Below are positions 21,074 through 31,668 of a stretch of DNA of 64,000 bases, piece after piece (the first letter of the stretch is position 1; each line of letters starts with the position of its first letter). Made by a program: the position numbers and the translations under genes. This stretch comes from Petrolisthes cinctipes (taxonomy: Eukaryota; Arthropoda; Malacostraca; Decapoda; Porcellanidae), in NCBI GenBank assembly GCA_033782935.1, contig JAWQEG010002448.1:33928-97927 (forward strand). The letters run 5' to 3'. The notes beneath the pieces were generated by a model. The model was not told where the DNA came from. It was given only the letters and a program-made list of their open reading frames with translations, and searched no databases.

Positions 21074-21216
21074 TACATTGGAGGGCTAGCGAATCCTCCA
21101 AACCATGACACGAAACAACAGATCCCCTGTTTGTAATATTGAGGACATCTGTTTCCTGGCATAGTTTGGAAGAATCACAGACTTTCCAATTCACCAACAA
21201 GAGAATATCCCCTTAA
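21074..21216 (+). mobile_element. FB-A, left tip missing, abutting FB-E
   Basis: ACATTGGAGGGCTAGCGAATC, CCAAACCATGACACGAAAC, GACATCTGTTTCCTGGC, CCAATTCACCAACAAGAG, ATATCCCCTTAA. The outer left arm is not found on either side of the FB-E. Confidence 0.75.
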
Positions 21217-21254
21217 TTAAGCGAATGTCTTGCCTTTGGTCCTTATCTTCCCTT

Positions 21255-22020
<766 letters not shown>

Positions 22021-22103
22021 TGTGACATCAGAGGGCTCATGAACCTAATGCGACGTCCGTGGGAGAGAGTAGAGGAGAGAGGAGAGGAGAGGAGAGAGAG
22101 GTC

Positions 22104-22247
22104 CGTGGCCACTCCTGCATCAGCCCCGGCCTTGTTGATAATGCTATGTTAATTGGGGTAATGAACTAAGAGTCACGCCGGGCACACCCTCCCTCAGCCC
22201 TCTCTCGCCCGCTCACAAACACCTTCATTATTCTGGCTGCAGAAACG

Positions 22248-22250
<3 letters not shown>
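22104..22250 (-). repeat. dispersed repeat R, copy 1
   Basis: On the minus strand: AATAATGAAGGTGTTTGTGAG, GACTCTTAGTTCATTACCCC, AATTAACATAGCATTA, AAGGCC and GGAGTGGCC. These blocks recur in the same order and spacing in the copy at 56790. A (GT)n tract (22247-22286) adjoins, (CA)n on the same relative side. Confidence 0.72.
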
Positions 22251-22278
<28 letters not shown>

Positions 22279-22286
22279 TGTGTGTG
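22247..22286. repeat. (GT)n microsatellite
   Basis: GT run with one TTTGT interruption. Confidence 0.93.
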
Positions 22287-22422
22287 AGCAGATATCAGCC
22301 TGTGTATATGCATGAGTTCCAGCCATGGAGGCCTGCGGAAACCAAATTTTACCTGTATGTATGAATGAGGGGTTGGAAGAACAGATGACTGACTGCCCAA
22401 ATCAGGAGGTATACAAAAACAT

Positions 22423-22544
<122 letters not shown>

Positions 22545-22561
22545 TGTATATTTATATATAA

Positions 22562-22952
22562 TATAATGTCTAGGAAAAACAAGCGTATACCCTAGCTCAT
22601 TGCCTACTGAGTGACAGTTCCGATTATCGTGATGATTGACTCCAGACGATGTTGCTATGCCAGAGGATACTTTCAGAGTCAATAAATAACAAGCATTATT
22701 TTCCAGTATTGCTCTTCTTGGCAAAGTAGAATCATGGCTAACTCCCGATGACCGTGTTTAACGAAGGAAAAACCACTTGCTCTTCAAAGGCTATAATTAC
22801 CTTAGATAAATATTGCATTATTCTTATACTAACACTAGCCTTTCTTTCTGAACGACATATACTGTAGGCCTAGTTGTTCTCTAAAGTTATTACACAAATA
22901 TTTCAGTAAATTAAAAAACTGTTGTTTACATATTACAGAACACATTCGGGAC
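22562..22952. other. unique spacer, nothing recognised
   Basis: About 390 bp with no family match. AT-rich. Confidence 0.45.
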
Positions 22953-23116
22953 TTAAGGAGGTAATACCCTTATGGTACAGTACATTAGAGCGCCTTGATT
23001 CCTCCAAAGTATGCCAGGAGACAGGACTGGATAACAAATATAATGGTGGCATGTTGCTTGAAGTAGTTTGGAGGAATTAGTTCTTCCAGATTTACCAATA
23101 TTGTACTACCCCATAA
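22953..23116 (+). mobile_element. FB-B foldback with TACAGTA scar
   Basis: TTAAGGAGGTAATACCC, then TATGGTACAGTACATTAGAG where other copies read TTTTGGTACATT. The rest is GCGCCTTGATTCCTCC, GCCAGGAGACAGGACTGG, TTACCAATATTGTACTACC. The right end CCCATAAAG (TTAA to ATAA) is shared with the next element. The scar is at 22976-22982. Confidence 0.92.
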
Positions 23117-23271
23117 AGTTCGTAATTGGAGTGTTAGTTGCTACTGATTCCTCCAAACTATACTGCATAACAGATTCCATACTCTTTATAATGATATTAG
23201 TCAGTCACTTTCCTGGCAAAATCTGGAGGAATATGCAGCCCTTCAATTCACCCAAAAGACATGATTCCCTT

Positions 23272-23273
<2 letters not shown>
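23113..23273 (+). mobile_element. FB-A foldback abutting FB-B
   Basis: ATAAAGTTCGTAATTGGAG, TGCTACTGATTCCTCC, ACTTTCCTGGCAAAATCTGG, GCAGCCCTTCAATTCACCC, GATTCCCTTAA. The final TTAA runs into a poly(A) tract. Confidence 0.8.

Positions 23274-23330
<57 letters not shown>
23272..23330. repeat. poly(A) then (TA)n
   Basis: About 26 A then about 30 bp of TA, starting at the outer TTAA of the FB-A copy. Confidence 0.95.
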
Positions 23331-23338
<8 letters not shown>

Positions 23339-23412
23339 ACAATAAGGCAAGTATAGTTACCCAAGGAATTATGGAGGGAGTATAATAGGTTTCGAAGTAT
23401 CAAGGAATAATA

Positions 23413-23910
23413 CTATTCGGGTAGTAATATTTTTCAGTATTCATCATGTCACTGTGAGGCGTAAATTATTCAAAGGTAAGGAAATTTTAGTGTTTCCTCT
23501 CTCTATATAGGTAAAACAATATATATATATATATATATGGTTATCCAACTGTTTCCTTGGTGCTCTAAAAATTCATTCATTCATTAGTAATACATTTAAG
23601 TTTGATATTTTCACAAGGCATATGAAATTTAATTCCTGGCCTGGTAAATGTATGTATATGTGGCAAAAATCAAGTAGAGCGTCCCCTTAACTCAATCTGG
23701 ACTGTAAAGGCAATTAACATGACGACAGTTCACCTATACGAGTAAATGACGACCTACATGACGACACATACATGACGACAGTTCAGCTATATGACGACAG
23801 TTCACCTATACGAGTAAATATCACCGTTACCAAATGACCATCACTGTCAGCCTATAATTTACGCCTCACAGTGACATGATAAATACTGAAAAATATTACT
23901 ACCCGAATAG
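23413..23910. mobile_element. FB-I, 498 bp with 57-bp inverted ends
   Basis: 23413-23469 (CTATTCGGGTAGTAATATT..) and 23854-23910 are reverse complements with one mismatch in 57. Outside them TCAAGG / CCTTGA also match, with a 7-base indel on the left. The interior has a short (AT)n (23518-23540) and a minisatellite around 23718-23825 (ACATGACGACAGTTCACC). No open frame. It is a non-autonomous DNA element or a recent inverted duplication, with a single copy here. Confidence 0.75.
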
Positions 23911-24142
23911 CCTTGATTTCCTCAAAGAATGATCAAAGGTGAAGCAGAGATTGGGGGCCTAGACATATATTTCCTCTCAACTGTGAAAAGTAGTCTAAAA
24001 ATTAATATTACTCCTTCTCTAATATATACGAAAAATAAACATACAATTATATATTTTTTCTTTGCTTCGTACCACAAGTTTTATCAAATGACATGATAAG
24101 GCGACTCAGCAACTTTAAAAAGAAAATATATATATAAAATTT

Positions 24143-24420
24143 AATGTAAGCGGTACAGCTGTGTTGCTGCATCCTTCGCTATATTCTAAACACTCATGGC
24201 ATTAATCTCAGAAAATACAAAGTGATAAAATGAATAAGGAGCCTTTGTAACATGAAACAAAAATAATGTAAGCGGTACAGGCTGACGTATTTTCCGCGAC
24301 ATAAACACCCATGACATTCATCTCAGAAATTGCAAAGTGATAAAAAGAATAAGGAGAGTTTGCAACACAGAAAAAATGTAAGCAGTACATTAATCTCAGA
24401 AATTTCAAAGTTATAAAAAG
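24143..24420. repeat. tandem duplication, ~120-bp unit, 2.4 copies
   Basis: AATGTAAGCGGTACAG starts at 24143, 24265 and 24375. Later parts ATGGCATTAATCTCAGAAA and CAAAGTGATAAAA(T/A)GAATAAGG are also repeated. Confidence 0.9.
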
Positions 24421-24460
24421 TCTAGTATTGCTACGAGTATACCCTGGTTAGATTTGGCTT

Positions 24461-24565
24461 GGTTAGGTTAGGTTAGGTTAGGTTAAGTTAGGTTAGGTTA
24501 GGTTATGTTAGGTTAGGTTAGGTTAGGTTAGGTTTGGATTGGTTAGGTTAGGTTATTTTAGGCTG
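24461..24565. repeat. degenerate (TTAGG)n tract 1
   Basis: About 17 GGTTA units with single-base variants (AAGTTA, ATGTTA, TTTGG). TTAGG is the arthropod telomere repeat. Here it is interstitial. Confidence 0.95.
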
Positions 24566-24654
24566 GCTGGTTGGACTGTGTGGGTCTTGAGATATGTAGA
24601 CATTAGAGAAAGGGTCTTGGGTATGTCAGTGATATATGTCAGGGTGGCTTAAGG

Positions 24655-24905
24655 AGACCAATAAGTGGAGAGGGAAGGACAGAAGGAAGGAAGGAAGGAA
24701 GGAAGGAGGGAGAGAGAGGAGAGACGACAGCGGTGGAGGAGAAATGAAAGAGGGAGGGAGGAGAGACAACCACAGTAGAGCTATAGGGTGATGGAGGAAA
24801 AGAAGGAGGAGAGAAAGAGGAAATGAAGGATGAGAGACAACCACAATAGAGGAGAGAACGATAATAGAGGAAAGAAAAGGAATAACAGAGCGATAAATAG
24901 AGAGT
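24655..24905. repeat. purine-rich GGAA/GGGA tract
   Basis: GGAAGGAAGG run at about 24680, then three longer units with GAGAGACAACCACA(G/A)TAGAG. Confidence 0.88.
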
Positions 24906-25078
24906 ATGCATGGGGTCGGACTGTCGGTCGGCCTCAAACAACAGAAACGGAACGGACCACTCTCCCGAACCAACCCTAAAATGTACAATGTATTTCGCAG
25001 ACTTGTACACCGTCACTCATTACAGTCATCATGTAGGTCTAAAATATCCCTGTGACGTCCATAAGATTAACAAACACA

Positions 25079-25295
25079 CGACAACAACAACAACAACAAC
25101 GTCTCTCATAGTATTGACAAAATGGAAGCCACACCCTCTTCCGCTGCTGGCTGGCTGGCTGGCTGGCTGGCTGTCGATGTGGAGAAATAACGAGATTGCA
25201 TTTATTAGTGATGGTTTCCGGGCCTCTGCTGCCTCCTCCTATGCACACACACACATACACAAACACACGACACACCAACACACACACACACAGGC
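25079..25295. repeat. (ACA)n, (CTGG)n and (CA)n short tracts
   Basis: ACA at 25079-25100, CTGG at 25147-25173, imperfect CA at 25243-25292, separated by unique GC-richer sequence. Confidence 0.88.
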
Positions 25296-25385
25296 ATACA
25301 TGATAGTCTACTCACCCTAAGGAGACCCAAGACGAGAGGTGATGAGAAAGTAATGATAAGGTAATTACTAAGGTGACCGCTAGGA

Positions 25386-25553
25386 GATCACTCATGACGT
25401 TACACTGGGGTTGAGCGTTTAAGATCATGCCTTCCCCTTCTTCTTCTCCTCCTTTCCCTCCCCTTTCGTCCCACCGTTCCCCCACCCTCTCTCTCTCTCT
25501 CTCTCTCTTTCTGTCCCCCTCCTCTTCAGTTACCAGCACCTACTTACAGCTCA
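25386..25553 (+). repeat. dispersed repeat P, copy 2
   Basis: 5' block ATCACTCATGACGTTACACT and GGGTTGAGCGTTTAAGATC. Pyrimidine core 25427-25526 with TTTCGTCCCACCG. 3' block TTCAGTTACCAGCACCTAC then TTACAGCTCA. Confidence 0.82.
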
Positions 25554-25799
25554 GATTTTAACTTTGTATACGTTTCTTACATAACATTACATAATTATTA
25601 TATATTGCAGCCGGATAGGTAAATAATTATGTAATACGTATAGTGCATCCGTCATAAAAGAACAATATCTACGATGAAAACCCTACAGCTGTTTAATTAA
25701 GATATATATTGTACAGTTGGCCTTCGATATAAGATGAATAAATTTAGCAATATCCTTTTAACCTGATGCTCATTGAACCACTGGGAAAACATTTAGTGG

Positions 25800-25960
25800 G
25801 CTTCAATGAGGGACTGAGTGTAAAATTATGTGGTGGATACAAGTATTTATTCATTGAGGGAGTGAGTGTAAATTTAAGTGGTGGATACAAGTAGTTATTC
25901 ATTGAGGGACTGAGTGCAAATTTAAGTGGTTGATACAAGTATTTATTCATTGTATATCGA
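25800..25960. repeat. ~49-bp tandem repeat, three units
   Basis: TTGAGGGACTGAGTGTAAA, GTGGTGGATACAAGTATTT, ATTCA. Confidence 0.93.
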
Positions 25961-26124
25961 GGATCAACTGTAATTTAATCTAACTCTCCCTCTTATCTAT
26001 AGAAAAATTCATTACTCTAGGTACATATTATTTTATTCTGTACTAAAAAACAATCACTATAATTTTGCAAGACAGGAAAACGATACTTCACAAAACCACG
26101 TAATTCAAAACATAAATTAATTAA

Positions 26125-26200
26125 GTATTCTCGATTCCTCCATCCTATGCAAAGAAACAGAACCAAAATGAATGAACATACAGAACGCAAAACAATAATA
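26125..26200 (+). mobile_element. FB-B left-arm remnant
   Basis: CTCGATTCCTCCATCCTATGC and AAAGAAACAGAACCAAAATG resemble the FB-B left core. No right arm. Confidence 0.35.
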
Positions 26201-26399
26201 TGTCTTAGTAGAAAATAATTATGCACACTCAATACTCAGCACTGTGAATCCCAAACCTCACACCGAACCCGTCAACCCTATTGCTATCTTACACCAAGTG
26301 GGAAAACCAATATATTACAAGTGTCAGAGGAGAGGTAACAGTACAAGAGTCAGCAGGCAGAAGATAGCACATGGGTAGCAAAGTTAGGCAGTGAGTGTT

Positions 26400-26402
<3 letters not shown>

Positions 26403-26462
<60 letters not shown>

Positions 26463-26473
26463 GATGTGTTTGT

Positions 26474-26505
<32 letters not shown>

Positions 26506-26519
26506 TAGAAAGTCAGGTG

Positions 26520-26585
<66 letters not shown>
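26403..26585. repeat. (GA)n tracts, two blocks
   Basis: GA at 26404-26460 and 26527-26585, joined by TGATGTGTTTGTG..GACAGAGACAG. The first half looks duplicated (GTGTTTG/TGTTGTG spacer). Confidence 0.96.
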
Positions 26586-26588
<3 letters not shown>

Positions 26589-26589
26589 G

Positions 26590-27441
26590 GTGAGAAAGGA
26601 CAGCCACATCACATCCCTTCACCACCTTATCGTCTACAAGTTCTGGGTGAGAGAGGGAGTCAGGAACCAGTCAACTAAACTTACTGCAATTAGGGTATGT
26701 AGTGTGAAGATAGCAAGTGTCGAGACTGAAAGACCTAATGAATATCGACAAATAAAATCCACATTAAAATCAGTAGTAAGGACAGAAAGATTTAATTAGG
26801 AGGAAAAGAAAATCTAAAACCATATGAAAACTGATTGAAGTAAGTAATGACATAATGAAATGAACTGGATATTTACCAATCTGACTGTTGTATGAATAAA
26901 AATGACTGGAATATTTAATGTAACTATTATACCTGAAATATATAGAAGAGTTAAGTTCCTAGAAAATAAAAAAAACTACTCGATGATATATGCAACAAAT
27001 ATATCTATAACCAATTGTATAACAGAACTGACTGGGTTATGCTATTTAAAAAACTGAAACTGTCATAATATTACTGAAATAAAAAAACTAAAGTAGTCAA
27101 ACCAATAAAAAAATTGAATTACATAATACACAGTACTGTATCAGTAACATATATAGTATAAAACTGATTGTAACATTTAAAAAAAACTGACTGAAATCAA
27201 CGACAAATCTGTATGAAATTTGTAAATATCATATACATTATTAAATTCTGTATTGTACAAAAAGTATAGAGAAATTGCAATACCTGACATCACTTACTTT
27301 GATGGGGAAAATATAGGAGCTATATACCGACAAACAGAAAATAACCTCGACAGAGAAAGGAAGAAATAAGAAGGTTATAACCTGAGAGAAAATTTACACT
27401 AATGCAAAGAGTATATATATATATATACATTTTAAGTATTG
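26590..27441. other. AT-rich spacer, nothing recognised
   Basis: About 850 bp. A loose recurrence of ACTGA(C/T)TG(A/G) every 30-60 bp at 26830-27200 suggests a very old tandem array. Otherwise no feature. Confidence 0.4.
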
Positions 27442-27505
27442 GAGGATGCGACAGAGTGTTACTGATTACTCCAAACTATGCCAAGAAACACACCACATTA
27501 TTTAA
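27442..27505 (+). mobile_element. FB-A left-arm remnant
   Basis: GTGTTACTGATTACTCCAAAC, TATGCCAAGAAACACACC. No right arm. Confidence 0.5.
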
Positions 27506-27588
27506 ATTAAGGTACAATCGGAAGCATAAGTTCGCTTTATTTCCACCTGCGACAGAATGAGCCAAGTGTAGCGATGTTGTAACACTAT

Positions 27589-27743
27589 TTAAGGAACCCT
27601 GTGATGTAGTCAGAAAATTGGAGGTAAATGAGTCCTTCAAATATTGACACGAAACATCACTTATATTGAAGGAGTTTGTTTCGTGGCATAGTCAGGGGGA
27701 ATTAGAACCCTACAAGTCATACATACGATATCAGGGCCCTTAA
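27589..27743 (+). mobile_element. FB-C foldback, complete
   Basis: TTAAGGAACCCTGTGATG, TCCTTCAAATATTGACACG, GAGTTTGTTTCGTGGC, ACGATATCAGGGCCCTTAA. Confidence 0.92.
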
Positions 27744-27895
27744 ATGCAGAGATGACAAACATACTTTTCACATATTAAATTACATTATTTGTTAGAAGAG
27801 AAACTGTTTCAGAATTCACCTATGTGGTTATATTAGCATTATTATTATATATTAAATACATGGGATGGACCCGTATTTATGCTGCTGGGTGTACA

Positions 27896-27963
27896 CTGTT
27901 TCTTGAAGTAGCTTGGAGGATTAATTCGCCTTCAAATTTACAAACACTGTTCTACCCCTCATA
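27896..27963 (+). mobile_element. FB-B right half
   Basis: CTGTTTCTTGAAGTAGCTTGG, GATTAATTCGCCTTC, AAATTTACAAACACTG, CTACCCCTCATAG. Left half missing. Confidence 0.65.
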
Positions 27964-28022
27964 GGAGAACGTTTATTGTTATTGTATAATTATGAAGTCA
28001 GTCCCGATATATCATTAAATAA

Positions 28023-28132
28023 TTAAGGGTGAGGTACAGTGTTGGTAAATCTGGAGCAAACTATTCCAAGCAACAGGCCACCATTATTTTTGCTAATCTA
28101 GTCCTGTTTCCTGGCATACTTTGGAGAGAGGA
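28023..28132 (-). mobile_element. FB-B cut off by minisatellite
   Basis: TTAAGGGTGAGGTACAGTG, GGTAAATCTGGAGCAAAC, CCAAGCAACAGGCCACC, CTAGTCCTGTTTCC, GGCATACTTTGGAG. After TTTGGAG the right arm should read GAATCAAGGCGC; instead a GGAAGTGTGGTAGGAGAGAG array begins. Confidence 0.85.
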
Positions 28133-28600
28133 AGAGAGAGGAAGTGTGATAGGAAAGAGAGGAAGTGTGGTAGGAGAGGGAGGAAGTGTGGTAGGAGAGA
28201 AAGGAAGTGTGGTAGGAGAGAGAGGAAGTGTGGTAGGAGAGAGAGGAAGTGTGGTAGGAGAGAGAGGAAGTGTGGTAGGAGAGAACGGAAGTGTGGTAGG
28301 AGAGACGAAGTGTGATAGGAGAGAGAGACGAAGTGTGGTAGGAGAGAGAGAGGAAGTGTGGTAGGAGAGAGAGGAAGTGTGGTAGGAGAGAGAGAGGAAG
28401 TGTGGTAGGAGAGAGGAATTGTTGTAGGAGAGAGAGGAAGTGTGGTAGGAGAGAGGGGAAGTGTGGTAGGAGAGAGAGGAAGTGTGGTAGGAGAGAGAGA
28501 AAGTGTGGTAGGTGAGGGAGGAAGTATGGTAGGAGAGAGGGGAAGTGTGGTAGGAGAGAGAGGAAGTGTGGTAGGAGAGAGAGAGGAAGTGTTTTAGGAG
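28128..28600. repeat. ~21-bp minisatellite GGAAGTGTGGTAGGAGAGA
   Basis: About 22 units with small indels, beginning inside the FB-B right arm. Both the + (RKCGRRE) and - (PHFLSLL) frames are translated repeat. Confidence 0.95.
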
Positions 28601-28744
28601 AATAGTAACATAGCCATCTCATCTCTACACACCACCACATTTTCAGAATAGAAAGACAAAGACGAAGGAAATTAGTAAATGGTAATGGGACAACGCTGAC
28701 ACCTTTGACATCCTAAATATATTGTCAACACTATTACCAACAAC

Positions 28745-29020
28745 ACTACCAGCATTATCAACACTACCACCACCACCACCACCACCACCACTACCTCTAC
28801 CACCATCACCCCTACCATGACCATTACCACAACAACCACAAATCACACCATCATCATCATCACCAACACAATTTTATAATCACCACCATTACTGCCATCA
28901 TCAACACTTCGACGACGACGACCACCACCACCACCACCACCAGTACCATGATCATAACCACTACAATCACTATCCACATCACCATCACTGCCACTATCAT
29001 TACCACTGCCACCAATATAT
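28745..29020. repeat. (ACC)n / (ATC)n trinucleotide-rich tract
   Basis: ACC runs at 28767-28792 and 28922-28940 in a wider CAC/ATC-rich region. Confidence 0.88.
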
Positions 29021-29213
29021 CTGTTGAAGACTAGTAGGTAAAAATATCTCTTTTACTTTGTGTCCATTTTTTTTTTTCGATTGTCCCGTGGAATGAAAAT
29101 ACTGTACGATACTGTGGAAATTGAAAATGTGTGACGTTAACTCTTTATAATATATCATTTTATATCCTTTTGACGAAGAAGGAAGTGAAGTAGTCTGCGT
29201 ATGTATAGTCACG

Positions 29214-29361
29214 AGCAATAATAAGTATCCAGGTGTGTGTCGAAGACCTAGAGACAGTAAATAAATGCACAATACGATCTTCATTGGAATTACTTCGTTG
29301 GTGAATTGGATTGTTAAAAGCTTCAACCAAAGCTGTAAATTTAATACTGCTCGTGACTGTA
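29214..29361 (+). mobile_element. FB-D element
   Basis: TATAGTCACGAGCAATAATA to ACTGCTCGTGACTGTA, interior CCAGGTGTGTGTCG, CATTGGAATTACTTCG. The first base of the element is T where most copies have C. Preceded by ATG as in the copy at 55014. Confidence 0.9.
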
Positions 29362-29657
29362 CTGCACAGCCTCTAAAAATATCCATCAACAAAGAAATCA
29401 TGATGCAGAAACAAAAACAATGAAGAAAATGATAAACACTAGACATAATAAACAAAAATGTATTAATAGATAATAATATCTGATGGTAATTTAACAAACT
29501 GAAATAGTAAGAACGTGATAGTACACACATAACAGATATAAACTTTTAAAAATAAGTAAAAATAGTACAACATATTATATTAAAACACAAAATAGAGTAA
29601 TACGGAGAATGCAAATTATGTCGTTAAAATAATGCTGCTATAAACACCAGTCGTAAA

Positions 29658-29658
<1 letters not shown>
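29362..29658. other. AT-rich spacer, nothing recognised
   Basis: No repeat family match. The 176-residue minus frame across this area includes FB-D sequence and is not a gene. Confidence 0.45.
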
Positions 29659-29690
<32 letters not shown>

Positions 29691-29692
29691 CA
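29659..29692. repeat. (CA)n microsatellite
   Basis: Imperfect, with TATA interruption. Confidence 0.9.
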
Positions 29693-29720
29693 TATGTTCC
29701 CTAATAACAAGACTAACACA

Positions 29721-29874
29721 TTAAAGGCCCATGTGATGTAGTTAGGATATTGGAGTAAATGAGTCCATCAAATGCCGCCACGAACCACCACCCTTATGGA
29801 AGGAGCTTGTTTCGTGGCATAGTCAGGAGGAACCAGAAACCACCAATTCCCATACATGATCACAGGGTCCTTAA
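29721..29874 (+). mobile_element. FB-C foldback, first of a C-A-B cluster
   Basis: TTAAAGGCCCATGTGATG, GCCGCCACGAACCACC, GAGCTTGTTTCGTGGC, GATCACAGGGTCCTTAA. The last TTAA is shared with the next element. Confidence 0.92.
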
Positions 29875-29948
29875 GGTGGATGGTTTTCTGGTATAGTTTG
29901 GAGGAATCAGTAGCCTTCCAATTTACCAACATGAGAATTTCCCCTTAC
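29871..29948 (+). mobile_element. FB-A right arm, middle of cluster
   Basis: Directly after the shared TTAA comes GGTGGATGGTTTTCTGGTAT, then TTTGGAGGAATCAGTAGCC, CCAACATGAGAATTTCCCC and TTAC. The left arm is absent. Confidence 0.8.
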
Positions 29949-30081
29949 TGGAGCGCCTTGATTCCTCCAAAGTATACCAGGAAACAGACCCATATGAAGA
30001 GAAATAATGGTATCCTGTTGCCTGGAATAGTTTGGAGGATTCAGTTGCTCCACACTTACCAACACAAAATTTCCCCCTTAA
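29945..30081 (+). mobile_element. FB-B, left tip missing, last of cluster
   Basis: Begins at CTGGAGCGCCTTGATTCC right after the FB-A end, then TATACCAGGAAACAGACCC, GCCTGGAATAGTTTGG, CTTACCAACACAAAATTTC, CCCCCTTAA. Confidence 0.82.
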
Positions 30082-30117
30082 CACAGAGTAAGTGGATAGG
30101 TGTGTGTTGTAATGCCC

Positions 30118-30545
30118 TCCCTATCTTCCCTCATTCCTCCTTCCATCCTTCCCTCCTTCCATCCTTCCCTCCTTCCCTCCTTCCATCCTTCCCTATCTCT
30201 CTTCTCTTCTCTATATACCAAATCCCACAGTGTGTTTGTTTTGCTGTATTTCAGAATATTGTTGTTGTATTTCAGGATTTAGTTATATTTCAGGATTACT
30301 TGTATTTCTGGATTGTATTTCAGGATTTCTTGTATTTGAGGACTGTATTTTTTTATTTAGTTATATATCAGGATTGTAATTCAGGATTTTGTTATATTTC
30401 AGGATTGTGTTTCAGGATTTATTTGTTGTACTCAAGATTTAGTTGTATTTCAGGATTGTATATTATGATTTAGTTATATTTCAGGATTGTATTTCAGGAT
30501 TAGTTGATGTATTTCAGGATTTAGTTATATTTCATGAATTTAGGA
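30118..30545. repeat. CCTT tract and TATTTCAGGATT tandem repeat
   Basis: CCTTCCATCCTTCC at 30130-30195, then 15-22-bp units with TATTTCAGGATT(G/T) at about 30247-30545. Confidence 0.87.
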
Positions 30546-30833
30546 TTATCACTCAGGATCCGGACTTCGGAGCGATTTTTTTATTCTGTGACGATTGAAC
30601 GCTTTATTTTTTTAGTATAAATATTTGTTAAACGGTATGATTTTTTTCCAGCAAATTGAAGGGTTCATTTCCGTCCTTGAAAATAATAAATAAATAAATA
30701 AACTAAAATAGATAGATAAAATAAAATAAATACTTGCCCTGAGATAATATATATATATATATTTTTTTTTTCGGGATAATTTTGGGTACTGAATATTATC
30801 TTTCATTTCACCGGCTACATCCTACTCCCTTCA

Positions 30834-31227
30834 TTAATGGAGTAATACATTTTTGGTACAGCCACAATCAAATAGCCACCGACACTTTCCTTCCTTCGTA
30901 GTAAATATCTTGGTAATAAAGAACAACACGTGTATAATTTTGCAGCACCTCATAATAATAATTGAGGGGGTTGAGTTGACGTAAGGTGTTGTATGATTAG
31001 AGTTTGATATGATACTGATTTATTTGCACGATGGAATGAAAGTGTCGGTGGATATTTGATTGTGGCTGTACATTAGAGCGCTTTGATTCCTCCAAAGCCT
31101 ACAGTATATACCAGGAAACAGGACCAGATTAACGATAATAATGATGGCCTGTTGTTGCTAGGATTATTTTAGAAGAATCAGTTTTTCCAGATTTACCAAC
31201 ACTGAATACTACTACTCCCTTTATTAA
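30834..31227 (+). mobile_element. FB-B interrupted by FB-E
   Basis: TTAATGGAGTAATACATTTTTGG stops at 30856 (reported here as two pieces: TTAATGGAGTAATAC and ATTTTTGG), and resumes after FB-E at CATTAGAGCGCTTTGATTCC. Between the core halves, AAAGCCTACAGTATATACC replaces AAAGTATACC, so TACAGTA (31100-31106) occurs at a second TA. The right arm TTTCCAGATTTACCAACACTG ends near TTAA at 31224. Confidence 0.85.
30857..31070 (+). mobile_element. FB-E element nested in FB-B
   Basis: TACAGCCACAATCAAATAGCC to GATATTTGATTGTGGCTGTA, interior GTAGTAAATATCTTGG, ACACGTGTATAATTTTGC, AATTGAGGGGGTTGAG. TA at both edges. Same insertion TA as the FB-D at 11336. Confidence 0.92.
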
Positions 31228-31256
31228 GAGCTAAAGTGAAACACATGTAGAGTAAG

Positions 31257-31473
31257 TACAGCCACAATCAAATAACCACCAACAATTTCCTTCCATCGTA
31301 CAAATAAATCAGTATGATATCAAAATATAATCATACAACACCTTACGTCAACTCAACCCCCTCAATTATTATTATTATGAGGTGATGCAAAATCATACAC
31401 GTGTTGTTCTTTATTACCAAGATATTTACTACGATGGAAGGAAGGTGTCAGTGAATATTTGATTGTGGCTGTA
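31257..31473 (-). mobile_element. FB-E element, complete
   Basis: TACAGCCACAATCAAATAACC to ATTTGATTGTGGCTGTA. The interior is reversed relative to the copy at 30857 (CATCGTACAAATAAATCAG first). Confidence 0.92.
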
Positions 31474-31668
31474 CCCTCGATACTCAAAATGGAACATGTC
31501 ACATTTGAGTCACCAATGAATAGTAACACGAAGGTCGGAATACACGGTAGACTCTTGACTATCTATTATTATTGTGGTTCTCTGCTAATCCTCCATATAT
31601 TTTAATTGTTATAAGCATCATGCACCGAATTACTGAGACGAGACTTGGGGCTATGTTTTATTAGGAAA

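Noticed and set aside
20852..21216. FB-E as a third insertion at the FB-B hotspot
   Set aside because: The sequence after FB-E is an FB-A/B arm beginning ACATTGG, but the matching outer left tip is absent before FB-E. Simple adjacency cannot be excluded.
28098..28640. 180-residue Leu/Ser/His-rich frame
   Set aside because: Translated 21-bp minisatellite; its end is a foldback arm.
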